In this document: positions 18,479-26,250 of the stretch, piece by piece
Layout: the number at the start of each line of letters is the position of its first letter
How positions within the stretch are numbered: position 1 is the first letter of the stretch
Translations under genes and position numbers: made by a program
Origin: Limnobaculum parvum
GTDB lineage: Bacteria > Pseudomonadota > Gammaproteobacteria > Enterobacterales > Enterobacteriaceae
Reading direction: 5' to 3'
Assembly: GCF_003096015.2 (NCBI RefSeq)
Contig: NZ_CP029185.2
Span: 464,501 to 528,500, forward strand
DNA: 64,000 nt
The notes under the pieces: model-generated
What the model saw: only the letters and a program-made list of their open reading frames with translations
What the model was told of the DNA's origin: nothing
The model's database searches: none

Positions 18479-19504
18479 ATGCGTAAATTACTTATTCCTA
18501 TTATCGTTATTGTTATTGTCGGTATCTTTACTTCCCTGTTCGTGGTGGAGGAAGGGAGCCGCGGTATCGTGCTGCGTTTCGGTAAAGTGTTACGTGATTC
18601 TCAGGATAATCCAAAGGTTTACCAACCCGGTCTGCATTTTAAAATGCCTCTGATTGACTCGGTAAAACTGCTGGATGCGCGTATTCAAACGATGAACAAT
18701 CAGGCCGATCGCTTTGTAACCAAAGAGACCAAAGACCTGATCGTTGACTCATACGTTAAGTGGAAAATCATTGATTTCAGCCGCTACTATCTGGCAACGG
18801 GTGATGGTAACCGTGCCAATGCGGAGCGTATTCTGAATAGTAAGCTGAGTGACCGCTTACGTTCTGAAATTGGTCAGCGTGATATTAAAGATTTGGTAAC
18901 TGACTCTCGTGGTCAATTAATGCAAGACGTTCGTAATGCATTAAACAACGGATATGAAGATAAGCCATCTGAAGTTGCGCCAGCGGCTACTCAAGCTTCT
19001 GTTTCTTCGCAAGAGGAAAGAAAAGTGCCAGCAACTGCGGACACATTACCGGCAGATAATAAGTTGCCTTTAGTTAATGCTAACAGTATGGCTGAACTGG
19101 GTATTCAGGTTATCGACGTGCGAATCAAACAAATCAACCTGCCAACGGAAGTGTCGGACGCGATTTATCAGCGTATGCGCGCAGAGCGTGAAGCTGTTGC
19201 CCGCCGTCATCGTTCACAAGGTCAGGAAGAAGCTGAAAAGATCCGCGCTCTGGCTGACTATCGTGTTACCAAGACTATTGCGGAAGCAGAACGTGAAGCT
19301 CGTATGACTCGGGGTTCGGGTGATGCTATTGCGGCTAAGTTGTTTGCTGATGCTTTCAGTCAGAATCCTGACTTCTACGCTTTCATTCGTAGTTTACGTG
19401 CGTATGAGACTAGCTTTAATAGCGGCAATGATGTGATGGTACTTCGTCCGGATAGCGAGTTTTTCCGGTATATGAAGTCACCGTCGGTTGGATTGAAGCA
19501 GTAA
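18479..19504 (+). CDS. hflC: FtsH-modulating SPFH protein HflC
   Basis: Partner of HflK. An N-terminal membrane anchor (LLIPIIVIVIVGIFTSLFVV) is followed by the SPFH domain (VEEGSRGIVLRFGKV). Around residues 160-190 there is an insert rich in Ala/Ser/Glu. The product has 341 residues, close to the E. coli 334. The start is 6 bp after the hflK stop. A strong terminator follows. The gene usually next in E. coli, yjeT, is absent here. Confidence 0.97.
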   Translation: MRKLLIPIIVIVIVGIFTSLFVVEEGSRGIVLRFGKVLRDSQDNPKVYQPGLHFKMPLIDSVKLLDARIQTMNNQADRFVTKETKDLIVDSYVKWKIIDFSRYYLATGDGNRANAERILNSKLSDRLRSEIGQRDIKDLVTDSRGQLMQDVRNALNNGYEDKPSEVAPAATQASVSSQEERKVPATADTLPADNKLPLVNANSMAELGIQVIDVRIKQINLPTEVSDAIYQRMRAEREAVARRHRSQGQEEAEKIRALADYRVTKTIAEAEREARMTRGSGDAIAAKLFADAFSQNPDFYAFIRSLRAYETSFNSGNDVMVLRPDSEFFRYMKSPSVGLKQ

Positions 19505-19525
19505 GTTTTGTTTTTGGATTGAGAA

Positions 19526-19553
19526 GGGCCCGGGGGAACTCCGGGCCCTTTTT
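19526..19553 (+). terminator. Rho-independent terminator after hflC
   Basis: GGGCCCGG and CCGGGCCC form a perfect GC stem with a short loop, followed by TTTTTG. It ends the long nnr-hflC transcription unit. Confidence 0.9.
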
Positions 19554-19654
19554 GTTGTTGGGGGGGGTATTGGGCTTTGTGCCAGTTTCGTTGCTTTAAA
19601 TATTTGGTCCAGTGTAGGTTTCGCCGCCTCAGGTACTGAGCCTGACCCAGCATC

Positions 19655-19875
19655 GGTGTTTGCGTCGAGCAAAGGGGCGTGGGGCGAACGCCCCTCTGCA
19701 CTCCCCGCGCCTGCGCAGCCGACTGTTGACCGCCGCTTTGCGGCGGCAACCTCAGTCAGCAAAAAAATGACGCACCGGCGCAGAGCCGCTCCCGACGTCG
19801 CTGCGCCTCAACCCGCATCCTTGCGGGTCGTGCTATTTTTTTGCTTCCTTCGGCAACATTCGGATGCTTTAACCT
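19655..19875. repeat. GC-rich cluster of hairpins
   Basis: Three perfect stem-loops are visible: AGGGGCGT/ACGCCCCT (19673-19680 with 19688-19695), CCGCCGC/GCGGCGG with a TTT loop (19730-19746), and CCCGCA/TGCGGG (19812-19827). Long frames cross this block on both strands, but they look like artefacts of GC composition. Its base composition differs from the neighbouring genes. It may be a repetitive intergenic element or structured RNA. Confidence 0.5.
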
Positions 19876-19936
19876 AAAAAGACAAAAGACAAAAGACAAA
19901 AGACAAAAGACAAAAGACAAAAGACAAAAGACAAAG
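19876..19936. repeat. 7-bp tandem repeat (AAAAGAC), eight copies
   Basis: GAC triplets recur every 7 bp from 19881 to 19930, each separated by AAAA, giving eight near-perfect units and then a T-run. There are no unique spacers, so this is not a CRISPR. Arrays like this change length by slippage. Confidence 0.95.
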
Positions 19937-20588
19937 TTTTTTTAATACTTCTCAGAAAAGCAAACTAAAGCACAAGTCGCCACCTCGAATCACTGTGGCC
20001 CATATAGGCAGTGACTAATGTACTGACACAGAACCAGTCTGCGAACGCAGCGGCGATTAAAAAGGGCGGGGGGTTGTCAGGGGTGTTCGCCCCTCAACAC
20101 CCCTGACTCGACGCGTACTGCGGGGGCAAGTTGTGCTCAGTACTTGAGGCGGTGAAATGTGTACCGAACTAAAAAGAACCCATCTCAGAAAAGCACAAGT
20201 CGACACCTCGAAACACCGCAGCCCATATAGGCAGTGACTAATGTATTGACACAGAACCAGTCTGCGAACGCAGCGGTGATTAAAAAGGGCGTGGGGTTGT
20301 CAGGGGTGTTAGCCCTGTAACATCCCCTACTCGACGCGTGCTGCGGGGGCAAGTTGTGCTCAGTACTTGAGGCGGCGAAATGTGTACCGAACTAAAAAGA
20401 ACCCATCTCAGAAAAGCAAACTAAAGCACAAGTCGACACCTCGAAACACCGCAGCCCATATAGGCAGTGACCAATGTACTGACACAGAACCAGTCTGCGA
20501 ATGCAGCGGTGATTAAAAAGGGCGCGGGGTTGTCAGGGGTGTTCGCCCCTCAACACCCCTGACTCGACGCGTGCTGCGGGTGTAGTGG

Positions 20589-21338
20589 TCAAGTATTCCC
20601 GGACTCCAACTTAAGTTGTTCTGCAATCATTGGCGGTAATCCACCATTAAAAGCATGTGGTCGCCTTTGATTATAATATTCTAACAAGTAACGGCTTATA
20701 TCTGATTTCGCTTGCATCAGATTGTGATAACCCGTTTCCGGAACCCATTCTGTTTTTAAACTTCTGAATAAGCGTTCTGTCGGCGCATTATCCCAACAGT
20801 TACCCCGACGACTCATACTTTGCGTTATCTGATAACGCCACAACCTTTGTCTGAAGGCCCGTGCTGTGTACTGGCAACCCTGATCTGAGTGGAGCATCAC
20901 TCCTTTAGGTTTGCCACGATGTTGCCAGGCCATATCCAGAGCTTTAATCGCTAACCCTGCATCCGCTTTATCTGATAAAGCATAACCAATAACCTTTCGG
21001 GCATATAAATCAAGTACCACTGCAAGGTAAATCCAGCACCCAGACCAGATATAAGTAATGTCGCTCGTCCATACCTGATTAGGTCTGGACGGGATAAAAT
21101 CACGACCCAGTATATTACTTATCTCCGGACGTTCTATTGTCACAGGCTTATAGCGATGTGAACCCGGCTGTTTACTTTGTAACTGCGCTTCTGCCATCAG
21201 TCGTCTCACTTTAAAGCGACCAATCACTATCTTTTCCTGACGCAGCATGCCAACAATAGTTCGACTACCGGCTGAGCCCCGACTCTGTTTAAAAAGACTG
21301 ACAACATGCTGACGAAGCCGCCCCCGCTCCTTATTCAC
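20589..21338 (-). CDS. IS3-family transposase OrfB (DDE catalytic part)
   Basis: The rve integrase core carries the DDE residues in WTSDITYI, LHSDQGCQY and NAPTERLFRSLK. The GTG at 21336-21338 is only the first internal start. The frame is open upstream to the A6G heptamer at 21476-21482, where a -1 slip from orfA would make the full OrfAB transposase (20589-21739). The upstream part contains YRSLNVGRIQKYELTAQL. No stop or frameshift damages the frame. Confidence 0.92.
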   Translation of the reverse strand: MNKERGRLRQHVVSLFKQSRGSAGSRTIVGMLRQEKIVIGRFKVRRLMAEAQLQSKQPGSHRYKPVTIERPEISNILGRDFIPSRPNQVWTSDITYIWSGCWIYLAVVLDLYARKVIGYALSDKADAGLAIKALDMAWQHRGKPKGVMLHSDQGCQYTARAFRQRLWRYQITQSMSRRGNCWDNAPTERLFRSLKTEWVPETGYHNLMQAKSDISRYLLEYYNQRRPHAFNGGLPPMIAEQLKLESGNT

Positions 21339-21430
21339 CGTTCTGGATTGGGTGTCATAGAAAGTCGATTTGGAGATATCAAATAATGAGCAGAGCAGCC
21401 GGGTTGAGTAACGCTCACTTAATTGGGCTG

Positions 21431-21739
21431 TCAGCTCATATTTTTGAATTCGTCCGACATTAAGAGAGCGGTAGCCTTTTTTAAGATTTCCTTTTCTAAT
21501 TCAAGGTGTTTTATTCGTTTCTCCAGAGCCTGAATACGTTGTTGCTCCGCGGTTAAGGCTTGGGTAGTTGGAGTGGCACCTTGCTGCTCATATTTCAGTT
21601 GTCTTACCCAGCGACGCATCGCTGTTTCACCAACCCCCATTGCTCTGCAAGCTTCAGTCGTGCTATAGCCATGCTCAACAACCAGTGCAGCTGCTTCACG
21701 TTTAAACTCTGGGGTAAAATGTCGACGTTCTTTTATCAT
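21431..21739 (-). CDS. IS3-family transposase OrfA (HTH and leucine-zipper part)
   Basis: 102 residues. An N-terminal helix-turn-helix (RRHFTPEFKREAAALVVE, then STTEACRAMGVGETAMRRW) binds the terminal repeats. A C-terminal coiled coil (RIQALEKRIKHLELEKEIL) multimerises. The in-frame LKKA codons form the slippery A-AAA-AAG from which ribosomes shift into orfB. The start ATG is at 21737-21739. Confidence 0.92.
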   Translation of the reverse strand: MIKERRHFTPEFKREAAALVVEHGYSTTEACRAMGVGETAMRRWVRQLKYEQQGATPTTQALTAEQQRIQALEKRIKHLELEKEILKKATALLMSDEFKNMS

Positions 21740-22034
21740 TATTCACCTCTCTTGATGGTTTGAGTTTACCACCTTAATTGGTGTCCGAGTTTATTAGACC
21801 ACTACAGGGGGCAAGTTGTGCTCAGCATTTGAGACGGCAAAATGTGTACCGAACTAAAAAGAACCCATCACAGAAAAGCACAAGTCGCCACCTCGAATCA
21901 CTGTGGCCCATATAGGCAGTGACTAATGTACTGACACAGAACCAGTCTGCGAATGCAGCGGTGATTAAAAAGGGCGCGGGGTTGTCAGGGGTGTTCGCCC
22001 CTCAACGCCCCTGACTACCTCAAAAACGAATCAG

Positions 22035-23726
22035 CTACGCTGCCTGAATCACCCCTTCCGACACTACAACATCCCGACGTTTTATCACCGCATACGTGAC
22101 ACCCGTTACCACCGCTCCAGAGATAATCGCTATCAGGTAACCCACGACAGGATGAACCGCACCAGGAATTAGCAGTACAAACAGGCCACCATGCGGTGCA
22201 GTTAGCTCGGCACCGAACATCATCGATAGAGCGCCAGTCAGAGCTCCGCCTGCCATACAACAAGGGATAACGCGCATTGGGTCTTTGGCTGCAAAAGGGA
22301 TTGCGCCTTCAGTGATAAAGCTCAACCCCAATACCAGAGCGGCTTTACCACCATCCTGTTCATTTTTAGTAAATTTGTGAGCGGCTAACAGCGTTGCTAA
22401 TCCCATGGCCAATGGTGGAACCATTCCAGCAGCCATAATCGCTGCCATAGGCGCATAAATTTTGGTGCTTAAGAGAGTAACGCCAAAAGCATAAGAGGCT
22501 TTATTGATTGGGCCTCCCATGTCGGTACACATCATGGCACCCAGAATGGCACCTAACATAACGGCGTCAGCGGTTCCTAAATCTTTCAGCCATTGGGTTA
22601 AGGCGGCCAGCACTTTTGCTACTGGCGTACCCACCACATAAATCATCACCAAACCCGTCACTAGGCTGGCGACCAGTGGAATAATCAGAATCGGTTTCAG
22701 TGCTGACAAACTTTTCGGTAGATATAGCTTGTTGCTGATAAATAGGGCGACATAGCCTGCAAGAAAGCCTGCAATAATACCACCAAGAAAACCTGCTCCA
22801 GTACTGACCGCCAACATACCACCAATCAAACCTGGCGTTAGCCCAGGGCGATCGGCAATAGAGAAGGCAATGTAACCCGCTAATACTGGAACCATCAGGG
22901 CAAAAGCAGATTTACCGCCAATATCCATCAGCGCTGCAGCCAACGTACCTTGCTGTTCAAAGGCGGTGATACCAAAAACAAACGAAAGGGCAATACAGAG
23001 CCCGCCAGCCACCACCATCGGTAGCATATAAGAAACGCCCGTCAGAAGATGACGATAAGGGCCAGCGGACTCTTTTTTATCACTGACTGTGCTATTGTTT
23101 TGTTGTTGTGGGGTGAAAATTTGCGCCTGTTGAACGGCTTTATCCAGTTCCTGATCGGTTTTCTTGAGGGCTAATCCGGTCGATGTGCGATACATCGGTT
23201 TGCCAGCAAACTTACTTAAATCTACTTCGATATCCGCAGCAACGACCACCAGATCGGCCCGTTCTATTTCTTCTGGCGTAATGGTATTGCCTGCACCAAC
23301 GGAGCCGCGTGTTTCAACTTTTACCTCCCAACCGCGTTTTTTAGCTTCGACTTCGATAGCCTCTGCGGCCATAAAAGTGTGGGCAACGCCGGTAGGACAG
23401 GCGGTTATGGCGACGATTCGCTTAGTCTGGGTTGGAATACTGTGGGTTGTCTGGCTGCAGTGATAGGAATGTGCATTGTTTATCGCTTGATGAATGAATT
23501 CCTCGGGGTGGCTAATAGCGGACTGTGCGTTTCCCAGCCAGATTTTTTTATTTTCCAGTGAGTATTGTTCAGGTATGGAGTCGCCAACAATAATTGCCAG
23601 TTCGGCTTCATCCACGGTTTCTACTTGGATTAATCCGGCCTTTTCCATATTTGCAGCCAGTGTAAATTTAGCCAGATGACTGACGGCCTGACCCAGTGAA
23701 TTATCTGAAAGAATTAATGTTTTCAT
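22035..23726 (-). CDS. fruA: PTS fructose-specific EIIB'BC permease
   Basis: FruA transports fructose and phosphorylates it to fructose 1-phosphate. At 563 residues it matches the E. coli length. The degenerate N-terminal EIIB' domain is followed by the active EIIB domain with its phosphocysteine in AITACPTGVAHTF (C110), then the EIIC membrane domain with about ten helices (GGMLAVSTGAGFLGGI, MCTDMGGPINKASYAFG). Last gene of fruBKA, 14 bp after fruK. Its 3' end abuts the repeat array. Confidence 0.97.
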   Translation of the reverse strand: MKTLILSDNSLGQAVSHLAKFTLAANMEKAGLIQVETVDEAELAIIVGDSIPEQYSLENKKIWLGNAQSAISHPEEFIHQAINNAHSYHCSQTTHSIPTQTKRIVAITACPTGVAHTFMAAEAIEVEAKKRGWEVKVETRGSVGAGNTITPEEIERADLVVVAADIEVDLSKFAGKPMYRTSTGLALKKTDQELDKAVQQAQIFTPQQQNNSTVSDKKESAGPYRHLLTGVSYMLPMVVAGGLCIALSFVFGITAFEQQGTLAAALMDIGGKSAFALMVPVLAGYIAFSIADRPGLTPGLIGGMLAVSTGAGFLGGIIAGFLAGYVALFISNKLYLPKSLSALKPILIIPLVASLVTGLVMIYVVGTPVAKVLAALTQWLKDLGTADAVMLGAILGAMMCTDMGGPINKASYAFGVTLLSTKIYAPMAAIMAAGMVPPLAMGLATLLAAHKFTKNEQDGGKAALVLGLSFITEGAIPFAAKDPMRVIPCCMAGGALTGALSMMFGAELTAPHGGLFVLLIPGAVHPVVGYLIAIISGAVVTGVTYAVIKRRDVVVSEGVIQAA

Positions 23727-23740
23727 TATGCATCCTGCCT

Positions 23741-24679
23741 CTAATTAAACGGTATCAAATTAACTCGCGACATCATGGCGGCTAATTCAAGTCGATTTCC
23801 TACGCCTACGCTGGTTTGGCCAACCGCCAGAGCTGCAACCGCAGTCGCTAAACGTAAGGTATGTTCACTGGATTCACGCATCAGCAAACCATAAATCAGA
23901 CCGGCAACCATTGAATCACCTGCGCCAACAGTGCTGACTACTTCGCAAATTGGAGGTTTAGCCAGCCAAGCTCCAGAGTTATTAACCCATAACGCGCCTT
24001 CTGCACCGAGTGAAATAACCACATGCGCAATACCTAGCGCCCGAAGCTCATGGGCAGCATTAACGATATCGTGCATGGTGGGTAATGGGCGATTTGCCCA
24101 GATTTCCAGTTCACGGCGGTTAGGTTTGACTAACCATGGTGCGGCTTTAAGACCCGCAACCAAAGCCTCACGGCTACTGTCAAAAATGATGCAGGAACAT
24201 AGACTACGTAGTCGCAGCATCCATTCAGTAAATGCATCTGGAGAAACGCCAGTCGGTAGGCTGCCGCTGACGGTGATCATATCGAATTGGCCTAGCCAAG
24301 AGAGGGAATCAGTAACGAAACGATCCCAATCTTGTGGTGGAACATCAAAACCAGAAAAATTCAGATCGGTCACTTCACTCGATTTTTCCGTTAGTTTGAC
24401 GTTAATTCGAGTGCGACCGGGCACGACCATAAAGCGGTTGGCAATACCTGACTCACTGAATAGCTGCTGGAAACCATCCTGATTGTCCCGCCCGATAAAA
24501 CCACCAACGGTGACATCGATCCCCAGGTTCTTCAGAACTTTGGCAACGTTTACCCCTTTTCCTGCGGCGTGTAGCCCGGTGGTTTGAATATGATTCACTT
24601 CACCTAACTCCAGCGCGGAGCAGCTTCCTACTAAGTCGTAGGCAGGATTGAGGGTAATGGTGGCGACTTTTCTGCTCAT
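23741..24679 (-). CDS. fruK: 1-phosphofructokinase FruK
   Basis: FruK converts fructose 1-phosphate to fructose 1,6-bisphosphate. It is a PfkB-family kinase of 312 residues, as in E. coli. Family signatures are GKGVNVAKVLKNLG near residue 38 and STVGAGDSMVAGLIYG near 250, the latter holding the catalytic Asp. Its start overlaps the fruB stop as ATGA (24676-24679). Confidence 0.97.
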   Translation of the reverse strand: MSRKVATITLNPAYDLVGSCSALELGEVNHIQTTGLHAAGKGVNVAKVLKNLGIDVTVGGFIGRDNQDGFQQLFSESGIANRFMVVPGRTRINVKLTEKSSEVTDLNFSGFDVPPQDWDRFVTDSLSWLGQFDMITVSGSLPTGVSPDAFTEWMLRLRSLCSCIIFDSSREALVAGLKAAPWLVKPNRRELEIWANRPLPTMHDIVNAAHELRALGIAHVVISLGAEGALWVNNSGAWLAKPPICEVVSTVGAGDSMVAGLIYGLLMRESSEHTLRLATAVAALAVGQTSVGVGNRLELAAMMSRVNLIPFN

Positions 24680-25806
24680 ACGCCTTCCCCTAAACCAGTA
24701 GAGATAGCATTACCAATAGCGGAGAGTGCCATTTGTGCATCTTTGCCCGTGGCGGTAAAACGTAACCGATGGCCTTTTTGAACACCTAGAGAAACCAGTT
24801 TCATCATGCTGCGTCCATTGACCGGTTTACCGCTACCGTTGAGATTGGTGACGGTCACTTCGGTATTAAATTGTTTGATGGTATTAAGTAGCACCGTGCT
24901 CGGGCGAGCATGTAATCCATGCTGATTGTGGATAACAAATTCAGCACTGATGGCTTGTTCATCAGGAATGGTATCGCTGGTTAACAGCGCTAATAGTGTT
25001 GCTGTATCTGCGGTTAGCAGGCGTTCTGCTTGTTGTGCGATGAGCAGGCTACCTAAACGGTTTAGTAATGGGTTGGGTTGTCGATCGGCAACGGAGATTG
25101 TCAGTAGTAGCCCGACGGGTTCACCGTTGATGTTAAAAGCACGGGTAGGGCGGCTGATGGTTGCCGCGCTGAGCAGATTGCCCTTAAGGCTATCGCATAG
25201 CCAAATGCCTTGCCCTAAATTGACCGGAGGACGGCTGAGGATATCGGCAATAAACGGGTGGTCAACGGCATTGATTTGCTGTAATCGCCCGGCATTGAGT
25301 GCTTGTAGAGTCACTATATTATCCACATCAAGATCCAGAACGATCATTGAGGCATCAAAAAAGAATTCAGCCGATTGCTTCTCTCCCATTAACAAACTGC
25401 GAAGTTGTTCTGCCGAATCTGTGTTGGCAAGTTGGTATGCCAGACTTTCATCACTCAGTACATGCGCTAATTGACGAAGCAGTGATAGATGTTCATCCGA
25501 GCAGGCCGCAATACCAATGACAACATACGCTGTTTGGCCGTCACCCCATTCGATCCCTTGAGGAAACTGAAAAACTTGGATACCGGTATTTAACACCAGA
25601 TGGCGGGTATCCGTTGTACCGTGGGGAATAGCAATGCCATTACCTAGGTAGGTTGATGTTTGCTGTTCCCGTTGTAACATGCCGTTAAGATAGCCAGAAT
25701 TGACATAGCCCGATTGAGCCAATGCTGATGCAACTTGCTCAATTGCCTGCTGTTTATTAGCTGCCGATGCATTCAAATGGATATTCTGAATCGGTAATTG
25801 ATACAT
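24676..25806 (-). CDS. fruB: PTS fructose EIIA / FPr (HPr-like) fusion
   Basis: FruB carries phosphate from enzyme I to FruA. Residues 1-145 are an EIIA domain with the phospho-His in NGIAIPHGTT (H62). The middle domain is of unknown role. The C-terminal FPr domain has HGLHARPST near residue 300. The start is the ATG at 25804-25806 with GGAGGG just upstream, giving 376 residues as in E. coli. A longer frame to 25860 has no support. Two Cra boxes lie just upstream. Confidence 0.97.
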   Translation of the reverse strand: MYQLPIQNIHLNASAANKQQAIEQVASALAQSGYVNSGYLNGMLQREQQTSTYLGNGIAIPHGTTDTRHLVLNTGIQVFQFPQGIEWGDGQTAYVVIGIAACSDEHLSLLRQLAHVLSDESLAYQLANTDSAEQLRSLLMGEKQSAEFFFDASMIVLDLDVDNIVTLQALNAGRLQQINAVDHPFIADILSRPPVNLGQGIWLCDSLKGNLLSAATISRPTRAFNINGEPVGLLLTISVADRQPNPLLNRLGSLLIAQQAERLLTADTATLLALLTSDTIPDEQAISAEFVIHNQHGLHARPSTVLLNTIKQFNTEVTVTNLNGSGKPVNGRSMMKLVSLGVQKGHRLRFTATGKDAQMALSAIGNAISTGLGEGV

Positions 25807-25824
25807 AATTTCCCTCCTAAATAA

Positions 25825-25838
25825 CTGAATCGTTTCAG
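25825..25838 (-). promoter_or_regulatory. Cra (FruR) operator O1 of fruBKA
   Basis: CTGAATCGTTTCAG is a near-perfect match to the Cra palindrome (TGAAWCGNTTCA). It lies 19-32 bp before the fruB start. Cra represses fruBKA until fructose 1-phosphate binds it. The E. coli fru promoter also has two such sites. Confidence 0.88.
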
Positions 25839-25892
25839 CTTTTGATAGAAAAATAAGCACAGACTTAACTTAACTTGTTGGTTTATCTGTGC

Positions 25893-25904
25893 TGAATCGT
25901 TTCG
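25893..25904 (-). promoter_or_regulatory. Cra (FruR) operator O2 of fruBKA
   Basis: TGAATCGTTTCG matches the Cra consensus at 11 of 12 positions. It is 68 bp from O1 (six to seven helical turns). Two spaced operators are the known arrangement at fruB in E. coli. Confidence 0.8.
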
Positions 25905-26250
25905 TGAGAATATGTTCACTGTTCGCTATTTATGCAAGTTTTCTTTGCTATCTGATTTCATTTTTTTGACATTACGCACGTTTTTTAACTTATTGCTAAC
26001 GAAAATGAGGGGGATAAATGAGGTTTGCTGACATAAAGCACACCTTATTCATTTTAGGTATTAAAAGGAAAAACCTCATGGAAGACGCTCATCAGGCAAT
26101 CGATTACTTGCGCCGGAACAAAGAAATGATGATTTTTTCATCTATTCAGGTTTTTATCTGGTCCGAGTTCGATTAAGTGTGTTAAAAAATACTGAAAGCA
26201 ACGAAATGTAATGGTAGAATTCTTTTTTAACTGACTTGGTGAATCGTGAG
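25905..26250. other. Intergenic region between the fru operators and purA
   Basis: AT-rich spacer holding the fruBKA and purA promoters and the doubtful small ORF at 26078-26176. I saw no good PurR box. The sequence GAAAGCAACGAAATG near 26193 resembles one only loosely. Confidence 0.4.
26078..26176 (+). CDS. Possible 32-residue small ORF upstream of purA
   Basis: ATG at 26078 with AAGGA upstream (TTAAAAGGAAAAACCTC) opens a frame reading MEDAHQAIDYLRRNKEMM and ending WSEFD before TAA at 26174. I do not recognise it. It occupies the place where E. coli has yjeT but is not similar to it. It could be a small protein, the decayed N-terminus of a lost gene, or chance. Confidence 0.3.
   Translation: MEDAHQAIDYLRRNKEMMIFSSIQVFIWSEFD

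Larger units (their letters stand above)
20581..21806 (-). mobile_element. IS3-family insertion sequence (complete, 1226 bp)
   Basis: Both ends read TGTAGTGGTC inward, followed by imperfect inverted repeats to about 35 bp. The flanks carry a 3-bp duplication GGG (20578-20580 and 21807-21809). Removing the element and one GGG restores the GCTGCGGGGGCAAG seen in repeat copies 1 and 2. Two overlapping minus-strand frames (orfA and orfB) and an A6G slippery heptamer at 21476-21482 are typical of IS3. The OrfA sequence suggests the IS51 group, which I cannot confirm. All parts look intact, so it may still be mobile. Confidence 0.93.
19950..22016. repeat. Four tandem imperfect copies of a 223-233 bp unit, the third split by an IS
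   Basis: Copy 1 is 19950-20182 (233 bp), copy 2 is 20183-20405 (223 bp), copy 3 is 20406-20580 plus 21810-21867 (233 bp once the IS and its duplication are removed), and copy 4 is 21868-22016 (truncated). Copies 1 and 3 carry AAACTAAAGC near the start; copies 2 and 4 lack it. Each unit has a 12-bp stem GTCAGGGGTGTT/AACACCCCTGAC with an 8-nt loop (degenerate in copy 2, one mismatch in copy 4) and a CTGCG-AA-CGCAG hairpin. No ORF is conserved. Copy 4 ends 19 bp from the fruA stop codon, so its hairpin could terminate the fru operon. Confidence 0.9.

Noticed and set aside
19375..19877. Three frames in the GC-rich region after hflC
   Set aside because: Compositional artefacts of palindromic GC-rich sequence. 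They read through a terminator and hairpins and resemble no family.
19876..19936. CRISPR array
   Set aside because: The 7-bp units are contiguous with no unique spacers and no cas genes are nearby.
19950..22016. CRISPR or integron cassette array
   Set aside because: Units are 223-233 bp, nearly identical throughout, with no spacers, no integrase and no cas genes.
23931..24482. 183-residue frame antisense to fruK
   Set aside because: Open antisense frame of a well-supported kinase gene; no start signal.
24926..25474. 182-residue frame antisense to fruB
   Set aside because: Antisense shadow of the EIIA/FPr gene.
26190..26215. PurR box upstream of purA
   Set aside because: GAAAGCAACGAAATG has only loose similarity to the PurR palindrome and lacks its symmetry.
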